A DNA stretch of 64,000 nucleotides from Solibacillus cecembensis (GCF_001439635.1 NZ_LMBZ01000001.1:62001-126000); one strand, 5' to 3'; positions 1 through 8,440 are shown, counted from the stretch's first letter. The notes: a model not told the origin generated them from the letters alone. Made by a program: numbers and translations.

Positions 1-380
1 TACAGAGGCTGCGCTTCTTTCAAACTAAGTGCTTCATATAAATAGTAAAGCATTTCGTGAAGCTGTTGCATAATAGGAAATACATCAAACATTTCGTTTG
101 CTAATGACGGGTTATTCCTCCAGCTATTTTGCTTGTACGTTATTTGGGAAATTTTTTGGCCAGCGCCAAAGCATTCATATACAGTGCAGCCACGGAAGCC
201 TTCATTTCTTAATTTTTGATGGATATTGCAACGATAATCGGGGTTTAAGTTTTTACAAGGTGTCCCGCCGTCCTTATTAAAAGCAAAATCAGCAGACTTA
301 GCATAGGGGAGGGCGACACAACATAAACCGAAACAATTGCCACAGTCAGCGCGTAAGTTTTTCAATTCTTGAGTAGACAC
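1..380 (-). CDS. Cys-rich protein, likely N-terminal part of a pentapeptide-repeat protein (partial)
   Basis: The reading frame is open from a GTG at 380-378 to the window edge, about 126 residues, so the C-terminus is missing. AAGGA lies 10 nt upstream of the GTG and no ATG lies nearer. The N-terminus is rich in cysteine (CGNCFGLCC at about residues 13-21, then single Cys in TPC, YRC, GCT and YEC). It continues with FGAGQKISQITY and an MFDVFPIMQQLHEML segment. From memory, this Cys-rich head precedes pentapeptide repeats in proteins of Gram-positive bacteria; the repeats themselves would lie outside the window. The cysteines could bind metal, but no function is assigned. Confidence 0.6.
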   Translation of the reverse strand, partial: MSTQELKNLRADCGNCFGLCCVALPYAKSADFAFNKDGGTPCKNLNPDYRCNIHQKLRNEGFRGCTVYECFGAGQKISQITYKQNSWRNNPSLANEMFDVFPIMQQLHEMLYYLYEALSLKEAQPL

Positions 381-458
381 GAATTACACATCCTTTATGA
401 ACGCCTAGTGAGATGAGCTTGCTACAATAGTTTTATAAGCACTAGTCGTAAAAATAAA

Positions 459-495
459 AAACAAGCAGGTAGTGGAAGAAACTACCTGCTTGTTT
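459..495 (-). terminator. Rho-independent terminator downstream of floT
   Basis: A 15-bp perfect inverted repeat (AAACAAGCAGGTAGT and its complement) surrounds a 7-nt loop. On the reverse strand it is followed by a T-rich tract (TTTTTATTTT), so it suits the leftward floT transcript about 170 nt downstream of its stop. The 3' flank on the + strand is also T-rich. Confidence 0.75.
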
Positions 496-665
496 TATTA
501 TAAACACTTTATAATTAGGGTGCTAGAAATAAATTGGACTTTTCTGAAATTAGTTTTTCTTGATGTTTGTTTCTATATACGATTCAATTCGAATTTTCAC
601 GTCAATGACTAAAAATCTTTGTAGTGTGGACATCAAATTCATCGCATAGGTAGTCGCTATTTCAA

Positions 666-2216
666 CTATTGCTCGTCTGTCTCTTTTACTTCTTCAACCG
701 TTACAGGAGGTTGCTTTTTCTCTAGACTTGCAGCAATTTGCTCTAGTTCTGGACGTAGCGTATGTTTGCCTGCGTAGCTTTCAATTAGCTCTTTCACATC
801 TAGTCCAGATGTTTCTTTCAGCGTTTCTTGCAATGTTGCCATGAGGTTAGTTGCGTAAGATGTCACTTTGTTGGCACCGCCACCGCCTTCACCACTACCT
901 GTATCAATTACTGTAATTTTATCGATATTCGCTAGTGGACTAGCAATCTCTTTTGCGTATTCAGGCATCATTTTCACAACCATATCTAAAATCGCTGCTT
1001 GACCGTATTGATCGAATGCTTCTGCAATTTTTTGTTTTGCTTCGGCTTCTGCAAGACCACGTAAGCGAATAATTTCCGCTTCTGCTGTACCTTGTGCACG
1101 CTCAGCATCGGCTTTGGCGATACCATCTAAACGAATGCGCTCTGCCTGTGCTTGTGCTTGTGTTTCCACACGATATTTCTCCGCATCTGCTTCCGCAAAT
1201 TGCTTCATTTTTTCCGCGCTGGCACGTTGTTCAACCGCATAACGCTCAGCATCTGCTTTTTTCTTCACTTCAGAATCATATTGCTTTTCACGACGTAAAA
1301 TTTCACGTTCTTCTAGTTCAATTTGCTTTTGACGCTCAATAATTTGAACTTGCATTTCTTGCTCCGTTACTTCCTGTTTCGCGCGTGCCGATTCGAGTTC
1401 ATATGCTTGGTCAGCACGTGCTTTGGCGATATCTTGCTCGCGACGGTATTCCGCAACTTTTAATTGGTTATCTTTTTCAGCCTCTGCAATTTGAGTAGCA
1501 CGTTCTAGTTCGGCTTGTTGCGCCTCTTGAGCTGCTTGAGCACGTTTAATACGTGTTTCCTTATCCGCTTCCGCAGTAGCGATATCCGCATCACGTTTCA
1601 CTTGAGCAATACGAGGCTTTCCGAGGGATTCTAAGTAGCCATTTTTATCACGGACATCTTTAATCGTAAAGGAAACGATAATTAAGCCCATTTTTGCTAA
1701 ATCTTGAGATGCAACTCGTTGAACTTCTTGGGAGAATTTATCACGATTTTTATAAATTTCTTCTACTGTCATTGAGCCTAAAATCGAACGCAGGTGACCT
1801 TCTAAAACTTCACGTGCTTCACCTTCACGCTCTTGTTTTGCTTTTCCTAAAAACTGTTCCGCGGCAGTGGCAATTTCAGCGATCGAGCCACCGATTTTAA
1901 TAATGGCTGTTCCATCGGCCATTACCGGAACGCCTTGTTCTGTATACACTTCTGGAGTTGTCACATCGAGCTTACTAGATAGTAAACTTAATGGCTGAGC
2001 TTGTTGGAACACAGGATAGATGAATGCACCACCACCGCGAATAATTTTAATGCGGTTACCGGATTCGTCGGTATGTACATTTTTTGAACCTAAGTAGCTC
2101 CCTGTCACAATTAATGCCTCATCCGGTCCTGCAGTACGATATTTTGTTACATAAACAGCAATGATTGCTAAAATTAAAAATACAACAACGCCAATTACAA
2201 TAAATAAACCGTTCAT
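666..2216 (-). CDS. floT: Flotillin-like membrane scaffold protein FloT
   Basis: A 516-aa protein with one N-terminal membrane segment (about residues 3-23), then an SPFH/band-7 domain (about 30-200, including VPVMADGTAIIKIGG and VSFTIKDVRD). A long Ala/Glu-rich coiled-coil flotillin region (about 205-420) and a Gly-rich linker (GSGEGGGGAN) follow. Flotillins organise functional membrane microdomains and help control membrane fluidity. The ATG at 2216 is preferred because AAAGGAGGA sits just upstream; a longer in-frame extension lacks a ribosome site. It follows yuaF by 25 nt, the same order as the B. subtilis yuaF-floT operon, and shares its SigW-type promoter. Confidence 0.95.
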   Translation of the reverse strand: MNGLFIVIGVVVFLILAIIAVYVTKYRTAGPDEALIVTGSYLGSKNVHTDESGNRIKIIRGGGAFIYPVFQQAQPLSLLSSKLDVTTPEVYTEQGVPVMADGTAIIKIGGSIAEIATAAEQFLGKAKQEREGEAREVLEGHLRSILGSMTVEEIYKNRDKFSQEVQRVASQDLAKMGLIIVSFTIKDVRDKNGYLESLGKPRIAQVKRDADIATAEADKETRIKRAQAAQEAQQAELERATQIAEAEKDNQLKVAEYRREQDIAKARADQAYELESARAKQEVTEQEMQVQIIERQKQIELEEREILRREKQYDSEVKKKADAERYAVEQRASAEKMKQFAEADAEKYRVETQAQAQAERIRLDGIAKADAERAQGTAEAEIIRLRGLAEAEAKQKIAEAFDQYGQAAILDMVVKMMPEYAKEIASPLANIDKITVIDTGSGEGGGGANKVTSYATNLMATLQETLKETSGLDVKELIESYAGKHTLRPELEQIAASLEKKQPPVTVEEVKETDEQ

Positions 2217-2241
2217 AAAAAAATCCTCCTTTAATATAAAG

Positions 2242-2769
2242 TTAAAATTCCTCTTTTTCATAAATTGCTACAAACGCTGTGCCATCCTTCATTTCAATAA
2301 TTAATACTTGCGTGTCATAAGGAATTTCAACGCCATGATAGCTAGCTGTACGCTTTGAAATAATACCATTCACCGTTTCAATAACCATTTCACCGAAACC
2401 GTTTAGTGGAACAGGCACAATGACTTTCCCAACTTGCCCTTCTAATGACTCATCTGTATAGGCAAGGGAAACTTCTGCAGCGCGTAGTGGAACGAGTAAA
2501 AAATAGTAAATTAGTGCGGTAAAGATACACGCAATGATAATTGAAATGATGAGATTCACTACGCTAGTAAATGACAAGAAGCGTTCAAATATATAACCTG
2601 AAGCGGAAGTGAATGTAATAAAGGATAAAATAACAGCGGGATCCAAAAAGGGTATACCATCAACCGCACCATCCGCCATGTCCGCAAAAAGTAAATAAAC
2701 AACTGTGAGACAGCCAATCCCGATTAAAATGGTCAAATAAATGAGCTCTATTGAAAATCCAAATAGCAT
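2242..2769 (-). CDS. yuaF: NfeD-family membrane protein (YuaF-like)
   Basis: A 175-aa protein with an N-terminal membrane segment (about 8-28), two more hydrophobic segments (about 45-65 and 70-95) and a C-terminal OB-fold-like NfeD domain (about 105-175, with EGQVGKVIVPVPLNGFGEM and VLIIEMKDGTAFVAIYE). NfeD proteins are partners of flotillin/SPFH proteins, and here the gene directly precedes floT. The start follows AAGGGGGTG. It is the first gene behind a TGAAAC-N16-CGTA promoter, so the pair is probably induced by envelope stress, as yuaF-floT is through SigW in B. subtilis. Confidence 0.9.
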   Translation of the reverse strand: MLFGFSIELIYLTILIGIGCLTVVYLLFADMADGAVDGIPFLDPAVILSFITFTSASGYIFERFLSFTSVVNLIISIIIACIFTALIYYFLLVPLRAAEVSLAYTDESLEGQVGKVIVPVPLNGFGEMVIETVNGIISKRTASYHGVEIPYDTQVLIIEMKDGTAFVAIYEKEEF

Positions 2770-2803
2770 GTAAACACCCCCTTATTTTGTATGTACTAAC
2801 ATT

Positions 2804-2829
2804 TACGGATGAAATTGTAAAAGGTTTCA
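2804..2829 (-). promoter_or_regulatory. ECF (SigW-type) promoter of yuaF-floT
   Basis: The reverse strand reads TGAAAC, a 16-nt spacer, then CGTA, an exact match to the SigW consensus. It lies about 35 nt upstream of the yuaF start. In B. subtilis the yuaF operon belongs to the SigW regulon, so sequence and gene identity agree. No SigW gene is in the window, although an ECF factor (sigX) is. Confidence 0.85.
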
Positions 2830-2847
2830 GAAAAGTTGAAATTACCC

Positions 2848-2887
2848 AAAAAAAGCGCTGTCCCATTTTGAAACAACGCCTTTTTGA
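2848..2887 (-). terminator. Terminator of the yunD-like gene
   Basis: On the reverse strand, AAAGGCGTTGT and ACAGCGCTTTT form a short stem followed by a run of seven T. It starts about 10 nt past the stop of the leftward phosphoesterase gene and just upstream of the yuaF promoter. Confidence 0.7.
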
Positions 2888-2897
2888 CAATCACTCG

Positions 2898-4343
2898 CTA
2901 TTTTCGAACTTGGAAAGAGCTTTCCAGTGTAATTTTTATTGGGCTATGCTCATGAATATAACGCATTATTAACTTTGGAATAATCGTAGGAACTTCTCGA
3001 ATCGCCTGTTTTTTCATCATTGTAAAATGATGTGAACCCGTGGCACGGTAGCTATTAACAGCTACTTCAAATACATCATCTGGCTGGATTTCTCGTCCTT
3101 GATAATGCAGTTTTGTGACACGCTGACCGACAGCTTGAGAAATAGTTAATTCATAATCAAGTTCACCCCAGCAATCATACGTGTATGGCTGTGGTTCGGG
3201 GTAATGAACCGTCGAACTAAAATCAATTTCATGTGCATCATTTATTGCAAATACTGCGGCACATAGTTCCAGTGCCTCTCGAATTTCTGAACCGGTTAAT
3301 GCAAGTACTTTTAAATGGTTGGCGCGTGGTAAATTATGAAGCACATCACCGTAATGGATATTTTTCGGGAATCCACCAGTGGAATGATAGGGGAGCTCCG
3401 TCACGGAAAGCTGCGCACCAGTATAATGTAACTGCATTTGATGAATGAGCTGTGTATACGGTATGCTTTGGAACCTAGGGGAGAAGAAATCGGAATACGA
3501 AAAATCGATTTCACTTTCACCAATCCAAGTATTTTTCCATTGATTTAATTCATCAAAAGTTTGCGGTTGAATGGAATTATCCACATAGACGAGTTCAGGT
3601 GAATGCGTTATTTCATCATCCTCAATTGTAACCGTAATTTGAGCAAAGCAATGGGCATTTGCACCGGGTTGTACGACCGAAATACCATTTACTTTCGTTG
3701 CGATTTCCAAATGTTGATGCCCCGTAATGAAAATATCAATGCCGTCTATTTGTTGCAGCATGGCATAGCCTTGATTTTCGCCATCTTCTAAATCGATTCG
3801 ATGTCCCGTATGTAGATCCTGTTCAAAGCCCCCGTGGTAACTCAAAATAACGAGTTGTACATTTTCATGTGAACGAACATGCTGTACCGTTCTTTTGGCA
3901 CTCGCTAACGCATCTTCAAAAAATAATGAAGTCGTATAATCATCTTCATCCCATTGGGGGACAAAATGTGTCACAACCCCAATGACAGCAATTCGGATAC
4001 CGTGTGTTTCTTTAATGAAGTAAGGGCGGGCAAAATCTCGAATATTTGCCGCAATCCATGGGAAATGACATGCTTTCCTCATGTGGGCAATCTCATTTAA
4101 CGGATAATTAAATTCATGATTGCCAAAAATCGCAACATCATATAGAAGTTCATTTGCCAGTGCGATTTGGGGGTGTATGTCTTTTTTTACTTGTTCATAG
4201 TAATAACTTAAATGACTGCCTTGTAAAAAATCACCGTTATCTATTAATAAAGCTGGCTTTTCCTTTTGAATCATTTTGGCCAGCTGTGAAAAACGTTCGG
4301 TATGTCCGTGAATATCACTTGTTGCAATAATTGAAAATTCCAT
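2898..4343 (-). CDS. yunD: Bifunctional metallophosphatase/5'-nucleotidase (YunD-like)
   Basis: A 481-aa protein. The N-terminal calcineurin-like phosphoesterase domain shows the metal-binding motifs in order: ATSDIHGH (7-14), DNGDFLQG (35-42), GNHEFNYP (about 77-84), LSYHGG and TGHQH. The C-terminal half matches the 5'-nucleotidase C-terminal domain (ELPYHSTGGF, GDVLHNLPRAN, VAVNSYRATGS). The family hydrolyses nucleotides or 2',3'-cyclic phosphodiesters. There is no signal peptide, so like B. subtilis YunD it should be cytoplasmic, unlike secreted UshA-type enzymes. It is probably monocistronic, with its own terminator. The precise substrate is not evident. Confidence 0.85.
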   Translation of the reverse strand: MEFSIIATSDIHGHTERFSQLAKMIQKEKPALLIDNGDFLQGSHLSYYYEQVKKDIHPQIALANELLYDVAIFGNHEFNYPLNEIAHMRKACHFPWIAANIRDFARPYFIKETHGIRIAVIGVVTHFVPQWDEDDYTTSLFFEDALASAKRTVQHVRSHENVQLVILSYHGGFEQDLHTGHRIDLEDGENQGYAMLQQIDGIDIFITGHQHLEIATKVNGISVVQPGANAHCFAQITVTIEDDEITHSPELVYVDNSIQPQTFDELNQWKNTWIGESEIDFSYSDFFSPRFQSIPYTQLIHQMQLHYTGAQLSVTELPYHSTGGFPKNIHYGDVLHNLPRANHLKVLALTGSEIREALELCAAVFAINDAHEIDFSSTVHYPEPQPYTYDCWGELDYELTISQAVGQRVTKLHYQGREIQPDDVFEVAVNSYRATGSHHFTMMKKQAIREVPTIIPKLIMRYIHEHSPIKITLESSFQVRK

Positions 4344-4449
4344 CTTAAACTCCTTCGTACAAAACGTAATAGCGTTATTATACCGTGTTCTTGAAAGGGG
4401 AGGGGTATTGTAAGATGATTGCGAATAGTTATTAATTGCAAGTATGCAA

Positions 4450-4464
4450 TGAAAATGATTAAAT
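4450..4464. promoter_or_regulatory. Possible weak Fur box upstream of the heme oxygenase gene
   Basis: TGAAAATGATTAAAT matches 11 of 15 positions of the Fur 7-1-7 core (TGATAATGATTATCA). It lies about 157 nt upstream of an IsdG-type gene, which is iron-regulated in relatives, and fur is in this window. The match is imperfect and far upstream, so this is tentative. Confidence 0.25.
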
Positions 4465-4620
4465 GAAATTGTTTAGTAGGTTTTAAGTTTTTTGAGCAAG
4501 CTCGAAAATCACCTCTAAAATTTTGCGACATTCGCCTAAGATGAGGTATGACGTTGCGTAAATGGCTACATAATGTATTTTCTAAATGAGTTAAATTTAT
4601 ATTAAAAGGGAGATGGCAAG

Positions 4621-4947
4621 ATGATTACTGTAACAAACCGTATAAGAGTAAAAAAGGGCATGGCTATGAAACTAGCGCCAAACTTTGCAAAACCAGGTCC
4701 ATTGCAACAATTTGAAGGATTTGAAAAAGTTGAAGTATTAGTTTCAACACAGTTTGAAGAGCATGATGAAATGAGCGTTGTCATGTACTGGGCATCAAAA
4801 GAAAACTTTGAAGCTTGGCGTGAAAGTGATGCCTTTAAAGAAACACATAAACGACCTGCTGCTAGTGCACAAGGTGAGCAAGCAGAATCGCCAATGCTGG
4901 GTTCTCAAATTGTAGTTGCTGAAGTGGCTGCATCTGTTTCAAAATAA
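4621..4947 (+). CDS. isdG: IsdG-type heme-degrading monooxygenase
   Basis: A 108-aa ferredoxin-like (ABM-fold) protein. The catalytic triad of the IsdG/IsdI heme oxygenases is present at the expected spacing: Asn6, Trp66 and His76 (7, 67 and 77 in S. aureus IsdG). Flanking motifs ITVTNRI, FEGFEKVEVL and AFKETHK also fit. Such enzymes open cytoplasmic heme and release iron. A ribosome site (AAGGGAGATGG) precedes the ATG. The gene stands alone and ends in a strong bidirectional terminator. The general heme-degrading family is secure; the exact product (staphylobilin or biliverdin) cannot be told. Confidence 0.88.
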   Translation: MITVTNRIRVKKGMAMKLAPNFAKPGPLQQFEGFEKVEVLVSTQFEEHDEMSVVMYWASKENFEAWRESDAFKETHKRPAASAQGEQAESPMLGSQIVVAEVAASVSK

Positions 4948-4950
4948 AGT

Positions 4951-4988
4951 GTAAAAGCCTGCTATGACATTTCATAGCAGGCTTTTAC
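4951..4988. terminator. Bidirectional terminator between convergent genes
   Basis: A perfect 17-bp inverted repeat (GTAAAAGCCTGCTATGA and its complement) around a 4-nt loop, with TTTT on the + side. It contains the last codons and the stop of the opposing gene at 4972. Confidence 0.9.
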
Positions 4989-5601
4989 TTTTGATTGAAT
5001 GAATGAATTGCTCGTTTTGAAATGTATCTTTATAAATGAATTGTGCATTATCACAAGCATTTTTAATAATGCGTTCGAATGTATTGGTATGTGATAATTC
5101 ATAGACTAAAACTTTTACAACACGGGCTTGATCATTAATAAACAAGTTAATGGCATCCTCTTCGCCAAGATGGGATTCGAAATAATTTTGATGTAGCATC
5201 CGTTCAGCAATGTCATTTAGATGATTGTCTGTTAGTAATTTCATATACCAACTATTTAAGGCCATCGTTAAAAGGATAGTTGCAATATAAATAAGTTCAG
5301 GAGTCGATTTTGGATGTGTGCGTATAAAATTAAATTGATAGTCATTTGTTAGAGCGGTAATGATGATATGGTTGGTTGAATAGTATAAAGTTTTATCAAA
5401 AGATTCGATAATAAGTTCATCATCTGGTTGCAATAATACCCAAATATTAAACGCCGTTAGCCATGTTTCTTCAAGATTTAATGCGCCAGTTTTCGATAGG
5501 GTGATGAAACCTGCCATCTTCTCCGCCAATTCCTTGAAATTCTCGACATGATGTTCCTTAACAAAGAAAAGAATACGTTTGGCTGTTACTGAATGATACA
5601 T
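4972..5601 (-). CDS. Hypothetical protein
   Basis: I do not recognise this 209-aa protein. It begins MYHSVTAKRILFFV with GAGGTG just upstream; a 15-residue upstream extension has no ribosome site. It is soluble-looking, helical and rich in Leu, Ile, Asn and His, with one hydrophobic stretch (LIYIATILLTMALNSWYM, about 103-120) that may be a buried helix. No catalytic motif is apparent. The stop codon lies inside the terminator stem shared with the heme oxygenase gene. It appears to be transcribed alone. Confidence 0.65.
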   Translation of the reverse strand: MYHSVTAKRILFFVKEHHVENFKELAEKMAGFITLSKTGALNLEETWLTAFNIWVLLQPDDELIIESFDKTLYYSTNHIIITALTNDYQFNFIRTHPKSTPELIYIATILLTMALNSWYMKLLTDNHLNDIAERMLHQNYFESHLGEEDAINLFINDQARVVKVLVYELSHTNTFERIIKNACDNAQFIYKDTFQNEQFIHSIKSKSLL

Positions 5602-5959
5602 ACGAAACACCTCTTTTATTTGTAGTAAAAAATAAAGGGAACTCATTGTGCAAATTTTGACATAAAATAGATTTATATTAAAAATCTATGATATTAGTGT
5701 ACTCCAATATTGGAAATAATCAAAGAAAAAACCAGTAAATTTAATAGAGTTATCATCATAAGTGAGAAATTTTTAACACAGTCGATTTGGAGGAGATGGA
5801 TAAGTAAGTCCATAACTATTTGTGGGGACGGGGATTAATTTAATTTGGGTGAATTTTTCGTTAATTATAGCCCTTTTTGCTATGACAATGGAAGGAAGCA
5901 TGATTTTACAATAATAAATCATGTATAATACGTAATGTAAAAGGTAAAGGGGAGTCGAA
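5602..5959. other. Divergent intergenic region
   Basis: This 358-nt AT-rich region separates two divergent genes. It holds a small palindrome (ATAGATTT, 7 nt, AAATCTAT, near 5665-5688), a TTGACA at about 5657 and a TATAAT at 5924-5929 that could be the -10 box of the TPR gene. The string GGAGGAGATGGATAAGTAA near 5790 looks like a ribosome site but leads to a three-codon frame. No other gene is supported. Confidence 0.5.
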
Positions 5960-6661
5960 ATGTCAAAAATTGAAAACTATTTTTATAATGGTCAGTTTTT
6001 AGCTTGCTATGAAGCAGCAAAAGAAAATGAAGATGAACAAGAAAGTCAAATTGCCGAACAATTACTTCAATTATTTGCGCAGTATGAATATGAAAAATTT
6101 CCAAACGTGGTGCAACAAATTGCACAAAGTGTTGAGCGTAGCAATGAATCGTACGAAGAGTTTGACGAAGTTGAGGAAATCCGCTCGATTAAAGAGGAAG
6201 AGCCATTTTCACTGCGTATTAAACAGCTTGAAAAGGATGCGATAGAAGCGGATGATGAGCGAAAAGCACAGTCCTTTTTTGTACAAGGGCAGCTATTTTT
6301 AATGGCCCATCATTATGATGAAAGTGTCCATTGTTTTATTCAGGCAGTCAAGCACAATCCGAATCAAGCAGTATTTTATGGCATCACCGGACAAACAATG
6401 AACCGATTTAATTGGTCACCGTTTGAAGCGATGATTTACATAGAACGTGCGATTGAGCTTGATCCTGAAAATGCGCGTTGGTACTGGAATAAGGCGCTTA
6501 TTTTAACGCAGCTGTATAAAGATTTACAGAAGGAGCCATTTTTAGAAAGTGCACTTATTGCTTTAGAAAATGCAGAAAAATACTGCCGAGCTGATCAAAA
6601 ATCCTTGAAAAATGGTATTGATACGACTGTCGAAAATATGAAGGAATATTTATTTGACTAA
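5960..6661 (+). CDS. Tetratricopeptide-repeat protein
   Basis: A 233-aa soluble acidic protein with no signal peptide. The N-terminal half is rich in Glu and Gln, with a charged linker (YEEFDEVEEIRSIKEEE, about 64-80). The C-terminal half has at least two TPR-like helix pairs: AQSFFVQGQLFLMAHHYDES with VHCFIQAVKHNPN (about 101-133), and AMIYIERAIELDPENARWYW with NKALILTQLYKDL (about 152-185). It probably acts as a protein-interaction scaffold; the partner is unknown. The ATG follows AAAGGGGAG. No terminator is obvious before the next gene. Confidence 0.8.
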   Translation: MSKIENYFYNGQFLACYEAAKENEDEQESQIAEQLLQLFAQYEYEKFPNVVQQIAQSVERSNESYEEFDEVEEIRSIKEEEPFSLRIKQLEKDAIEADDERKAQSFFVQGQLFLMAHHYDESVHCFIQAVKHNPNQAVFYGITGQTMNRFNWSPFEAMIYIERAIELDPENARWYWNKALILTQLYKDLQKEPFLESALIALENAEKYCRADQKSLKNGIDTTVENMKEYLFD

Positions 6662-6740
6662 CCTTTATTAAAATTTACTTAATCGTGTAGGGAAAGAGGG
6701 CAATACATAAAGCCAATTTCATGGAAAAATTTTTCGATAA

Positions 6741-6770
6741 AGCCCTTGGCAGATGTCACAGATTTTTGTT
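6741..6770. repeat. Possible remnant of the palindromic element found upstream of luxS
   Basis: Aligned without gaps to 23691-23720, this segment matches 16 of the first 21 positions and 20 of 30 overall. The shared core is GGC[A/G]GATGTCAC[A/G]GA. The two large palindromes seen in the luxS copy are absent here, so it would be a degenerate copy. Confidence 0.4.
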
Positions 6771-6777
6771 ATTAAAA

Positions 6778-6823
6778 AACTCCAACACCTCCAACACCAT
6801 TCAGTGTAGGAAGTATTGGAGTT
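6778..6823 (-). terminator. Terminator of the SDR gene
   Basis: AACTCCAA and TTGGAGTT close a long imperfect hairpin that also pairs CCTCCAACACC with GGTGTAGG-type segments. On the reverse strand it is followed by TTTTTTAAT, 10 nt past the SDR stop. Confidence 0.75.
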
Positions 6824-6832
6824 AATAATTAA

Positions 6833-7606
6833 TTATTGTAGTGGTAATTTTCCTGCTGTGTATCCACCATCGATTGGTAATACTACGCCACTAACTTGTT
6901 TTGCTAGGTCTGAGCATAAGAATAATACTGCATTCCCTTGGTCTTCAGCTTGAGTCATTTCACCTGAAGGCATAGCTTTTAATACTGCATTAAATTGTTC
7001 TGGTGCAGTCTTTGCCCAACCTTCGATAGCTGGTGTCATTGTAGAACCTGGTGCAATCGCATTGACACGGATTTTATCTTTACCATATTCTAATGCAGCT
7101 GCTTTTGTTAATCCAACTACAGCATGCTTAGATGATACATAAGCAGCCATTTTTACAGCGCCTTCCATACCAGCACCAGAAGCAGTGTTAACGATAGAGC
7201 CACCGCCAGTTTTTAGCATAGCATTTACTTGGTGCTTAATAGAATAGAACGTACCATACAAATTAACTTTGATTGTTTTATCCCATGCAGCTGAATCAGC
7301 TTCACCGATTTTTGTTTGTTGTGCATTTATGCCAGCGTTATTGTGTGCGAAGTCTAATTTCCCGAATTTATTTACTGTTTCGTCAACAAGTGCGATTACT
7401 TCTTCTTCATTACTAGCATCACACTTGAAGAAATGAGCTTCGCCACCGATTTCTTGAATCAATTTAACTGTTTCAAGACCACCGTCTACATTTACATCTG
7501 AAACCATTACTTTTGCGCCTGCTTTTGCTAAAGCTAGTGCACTAGCTCGTCCAATTCCTGATCCTGCAGCTGTTACTAAACCAGCTTTACCTTCCATTAA
7601 CATCAT
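6833..7606 (-). CDS. Short-chain dehydrogenase/reductase (SDR family)
   Basis: A 257-aa classical SDR. The Rossmann cofactor motif is TAAGSGIG (about 12-19), followed by VSDVN after the second strand, which suggests NAD(H). The structural NNAG motif, catalytic Ser in IVNTASGAG, YVSSK (Tyr and Lys) and a C-terminal SGVVLPIDGGYTAG are all present. The substrate cannot be inferred. GAGGAGATGA precedes the ATG; a second ATG follows at once, so the start is uncertain by one codon. A TTGACC-N17-TATATT promoter and a palindrome lie upstream and suggest repressor control. Confidence 0.88.
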   Translation of the reverse strand: MMLMEGKAGLVTAAGSGIGRASALALAKAGAKVMVSDVNVDGGLETVKLIQEIGGEAHFFKCDASNEEEVIALVDETVNKFGKLDFAHNNAGINAQQTKIGEADSAAWDKTIKVNLYGTFYSIKHQVNAMLKTGGGSIVNTASGAGMEGAVKMAAYVSSKHAVVGLTKAAALEYGKDKIRVNAIAPGSTMTPAIEGWAKTAPEQFNAVLKAMPSGEMTQAEDQGNAVLFLCSDLAKQVSGVVLPIDGGYTAGKLPLQ

Positions 7607-7662
7607 AAAATGTCATCTCCTCATCATGTGTTTACTTGAAAAAAATATCTTTAATTGAAAAT

Positions 7663-7676
7663 GTTTAGTGCTAAAC
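7663..7676. promoter_or_regulatory. Candidate operator of the SDR gene
   Basis: A perfect palindrome GTTTAG-TG-CTAAAC lies just downstream of the -10 box of the SDR promoter. It runs into TAT, giving CTAAACTAT, a 9-mer that also occurs in the candidate MarR operator at 12111-12125. Confidence 0.4.
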
Positions 7677-7685
7677 TATATTTAT

Positions 7686-7714
7686 AATATACACCAGGCT
7701 TTTCCGATGGTCAA
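7686..7714 (-). promoter_or_regulatory. SigA-type promoter of the SDR gene
   Basis: On the reverse strand, TTGACC, a 17-nt spacer and TATATT lie about 80 nt upstream of the SDR start. The match and spacing are good. Confidence 0.65.
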
Positions 7715-8356
7715 AGAATTTGTTCTTAATTTTGACATAATTGATAGGGAATTCGTTCAAGTATATTTATTTAAATTTTCTGATATCTACTGGTAGAGCG
7801 ATCAAGAAATGTGTAGCGCAAAATCGTATTATGAGTAAGTTCGTAAAATTTTATACAATGTATGTCCTCAAAAAAGTTTACGAATTTATTTTACTAACGA
7901 TATTTAAACGCTCAAAAGTGCATTTGTCAAAAACTACGATTCGAATAATTGCGGTAAATTTAAGTGGCAATTGAAATTTCTAAATTAAAAAAAGAGAAGC
8001 GTGGAACGGGTAGTTTTTGGAGATGAAATGTATGCAGCAGTAAAAATGGCAAGGCGTTCGTTATGATAGGGGAAAAGATATGATGTGGTGAATGTTATAA
8101 GAGGAGAGAAATATGTTTGTTTTATACGTTGTTTCCAGCTATTTTTAATTGATTTTTGATGAATAATTATCATTTATTTATCGAGCAACAGAAATTAATA
8201 ATTAGGCTTTTATGAAAATAGTTGTAGAGCATTGTATTAAGTGAGTAGAGTGGTTATTAAAAGGCAATAATAACTTACAAAAAGGCATTTTATTTTTGGT
8301 TAAGTTTGTCACCTTTGTGGTAAATAGTAAAGAAAGGTGATAATAGATGATTTTTG
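7715..8356. other. Long intergenic region without a supported gene
   Basis: This AT-rich stretch of about 640 nt lies between the SDR and CNNM genes. All frames are broken. A short frame near 8010-8065 would read VVFGDEMYAAVKMARRSL before a stop; this looks protein-like and may be a decayed gene, but it has no convincing start. GGAGAGAAAT followed by an 11-codon frame (8112 onward) is probably chance. A perfect 8-bp inverted repeat, TCACCTTT/AAAGGTGA with a 16-nt gap (8309-8340), sits just upstream of the ECF-like promoter of the next operon. Confidence 0.4.
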
Positions 8357-8383
8357 TGAAACCATCACGTACTAGTTTTCGTA
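8357..8383 (+). promoter_or_regulatory. Possible ECF-type promoter of the CNNM pair
   Basis: TGAAAC, 17 nt, then CGTA, about 85 nt upstream of the first CNNM start. Both hexamer cores are perfect for SigW-type factors, but the spacer is one longer than at yuaF. No better promoter is visible in the region. Confidence 0.45.
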
Positions 8384-8440
8384 TATATTGTATGTAATTA
8401 TTTTGATGATTAAAGAGATAAATTTTTTGAGGAAAAAAAC

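Noticed and set aside
540-640. 30-codon reverse-strand frame between the floT stop and its terminator
   Set aside because: It has no ribosome site and no recognisable sequence; probably chance in the 3' untranslated region.
1694-1900. Plus-strand frames inside floT
   Set aside because: They are shadows of the coiled-coil coding region on the other strand.
8010-8066. Short frame reading GDEMYAAVKMARRSL, a possible gene remnant
   Set aside because: Too short, with an in-frame stop just upstream and no convincing start; kept only as a note in the intergenic entry.
7985-8173. 62-codon reverse-strand frame in the long intergenic region
   Set aside because: Composition is Thr, Ser and Phe rich, it has no ribosome site and no family likeness.
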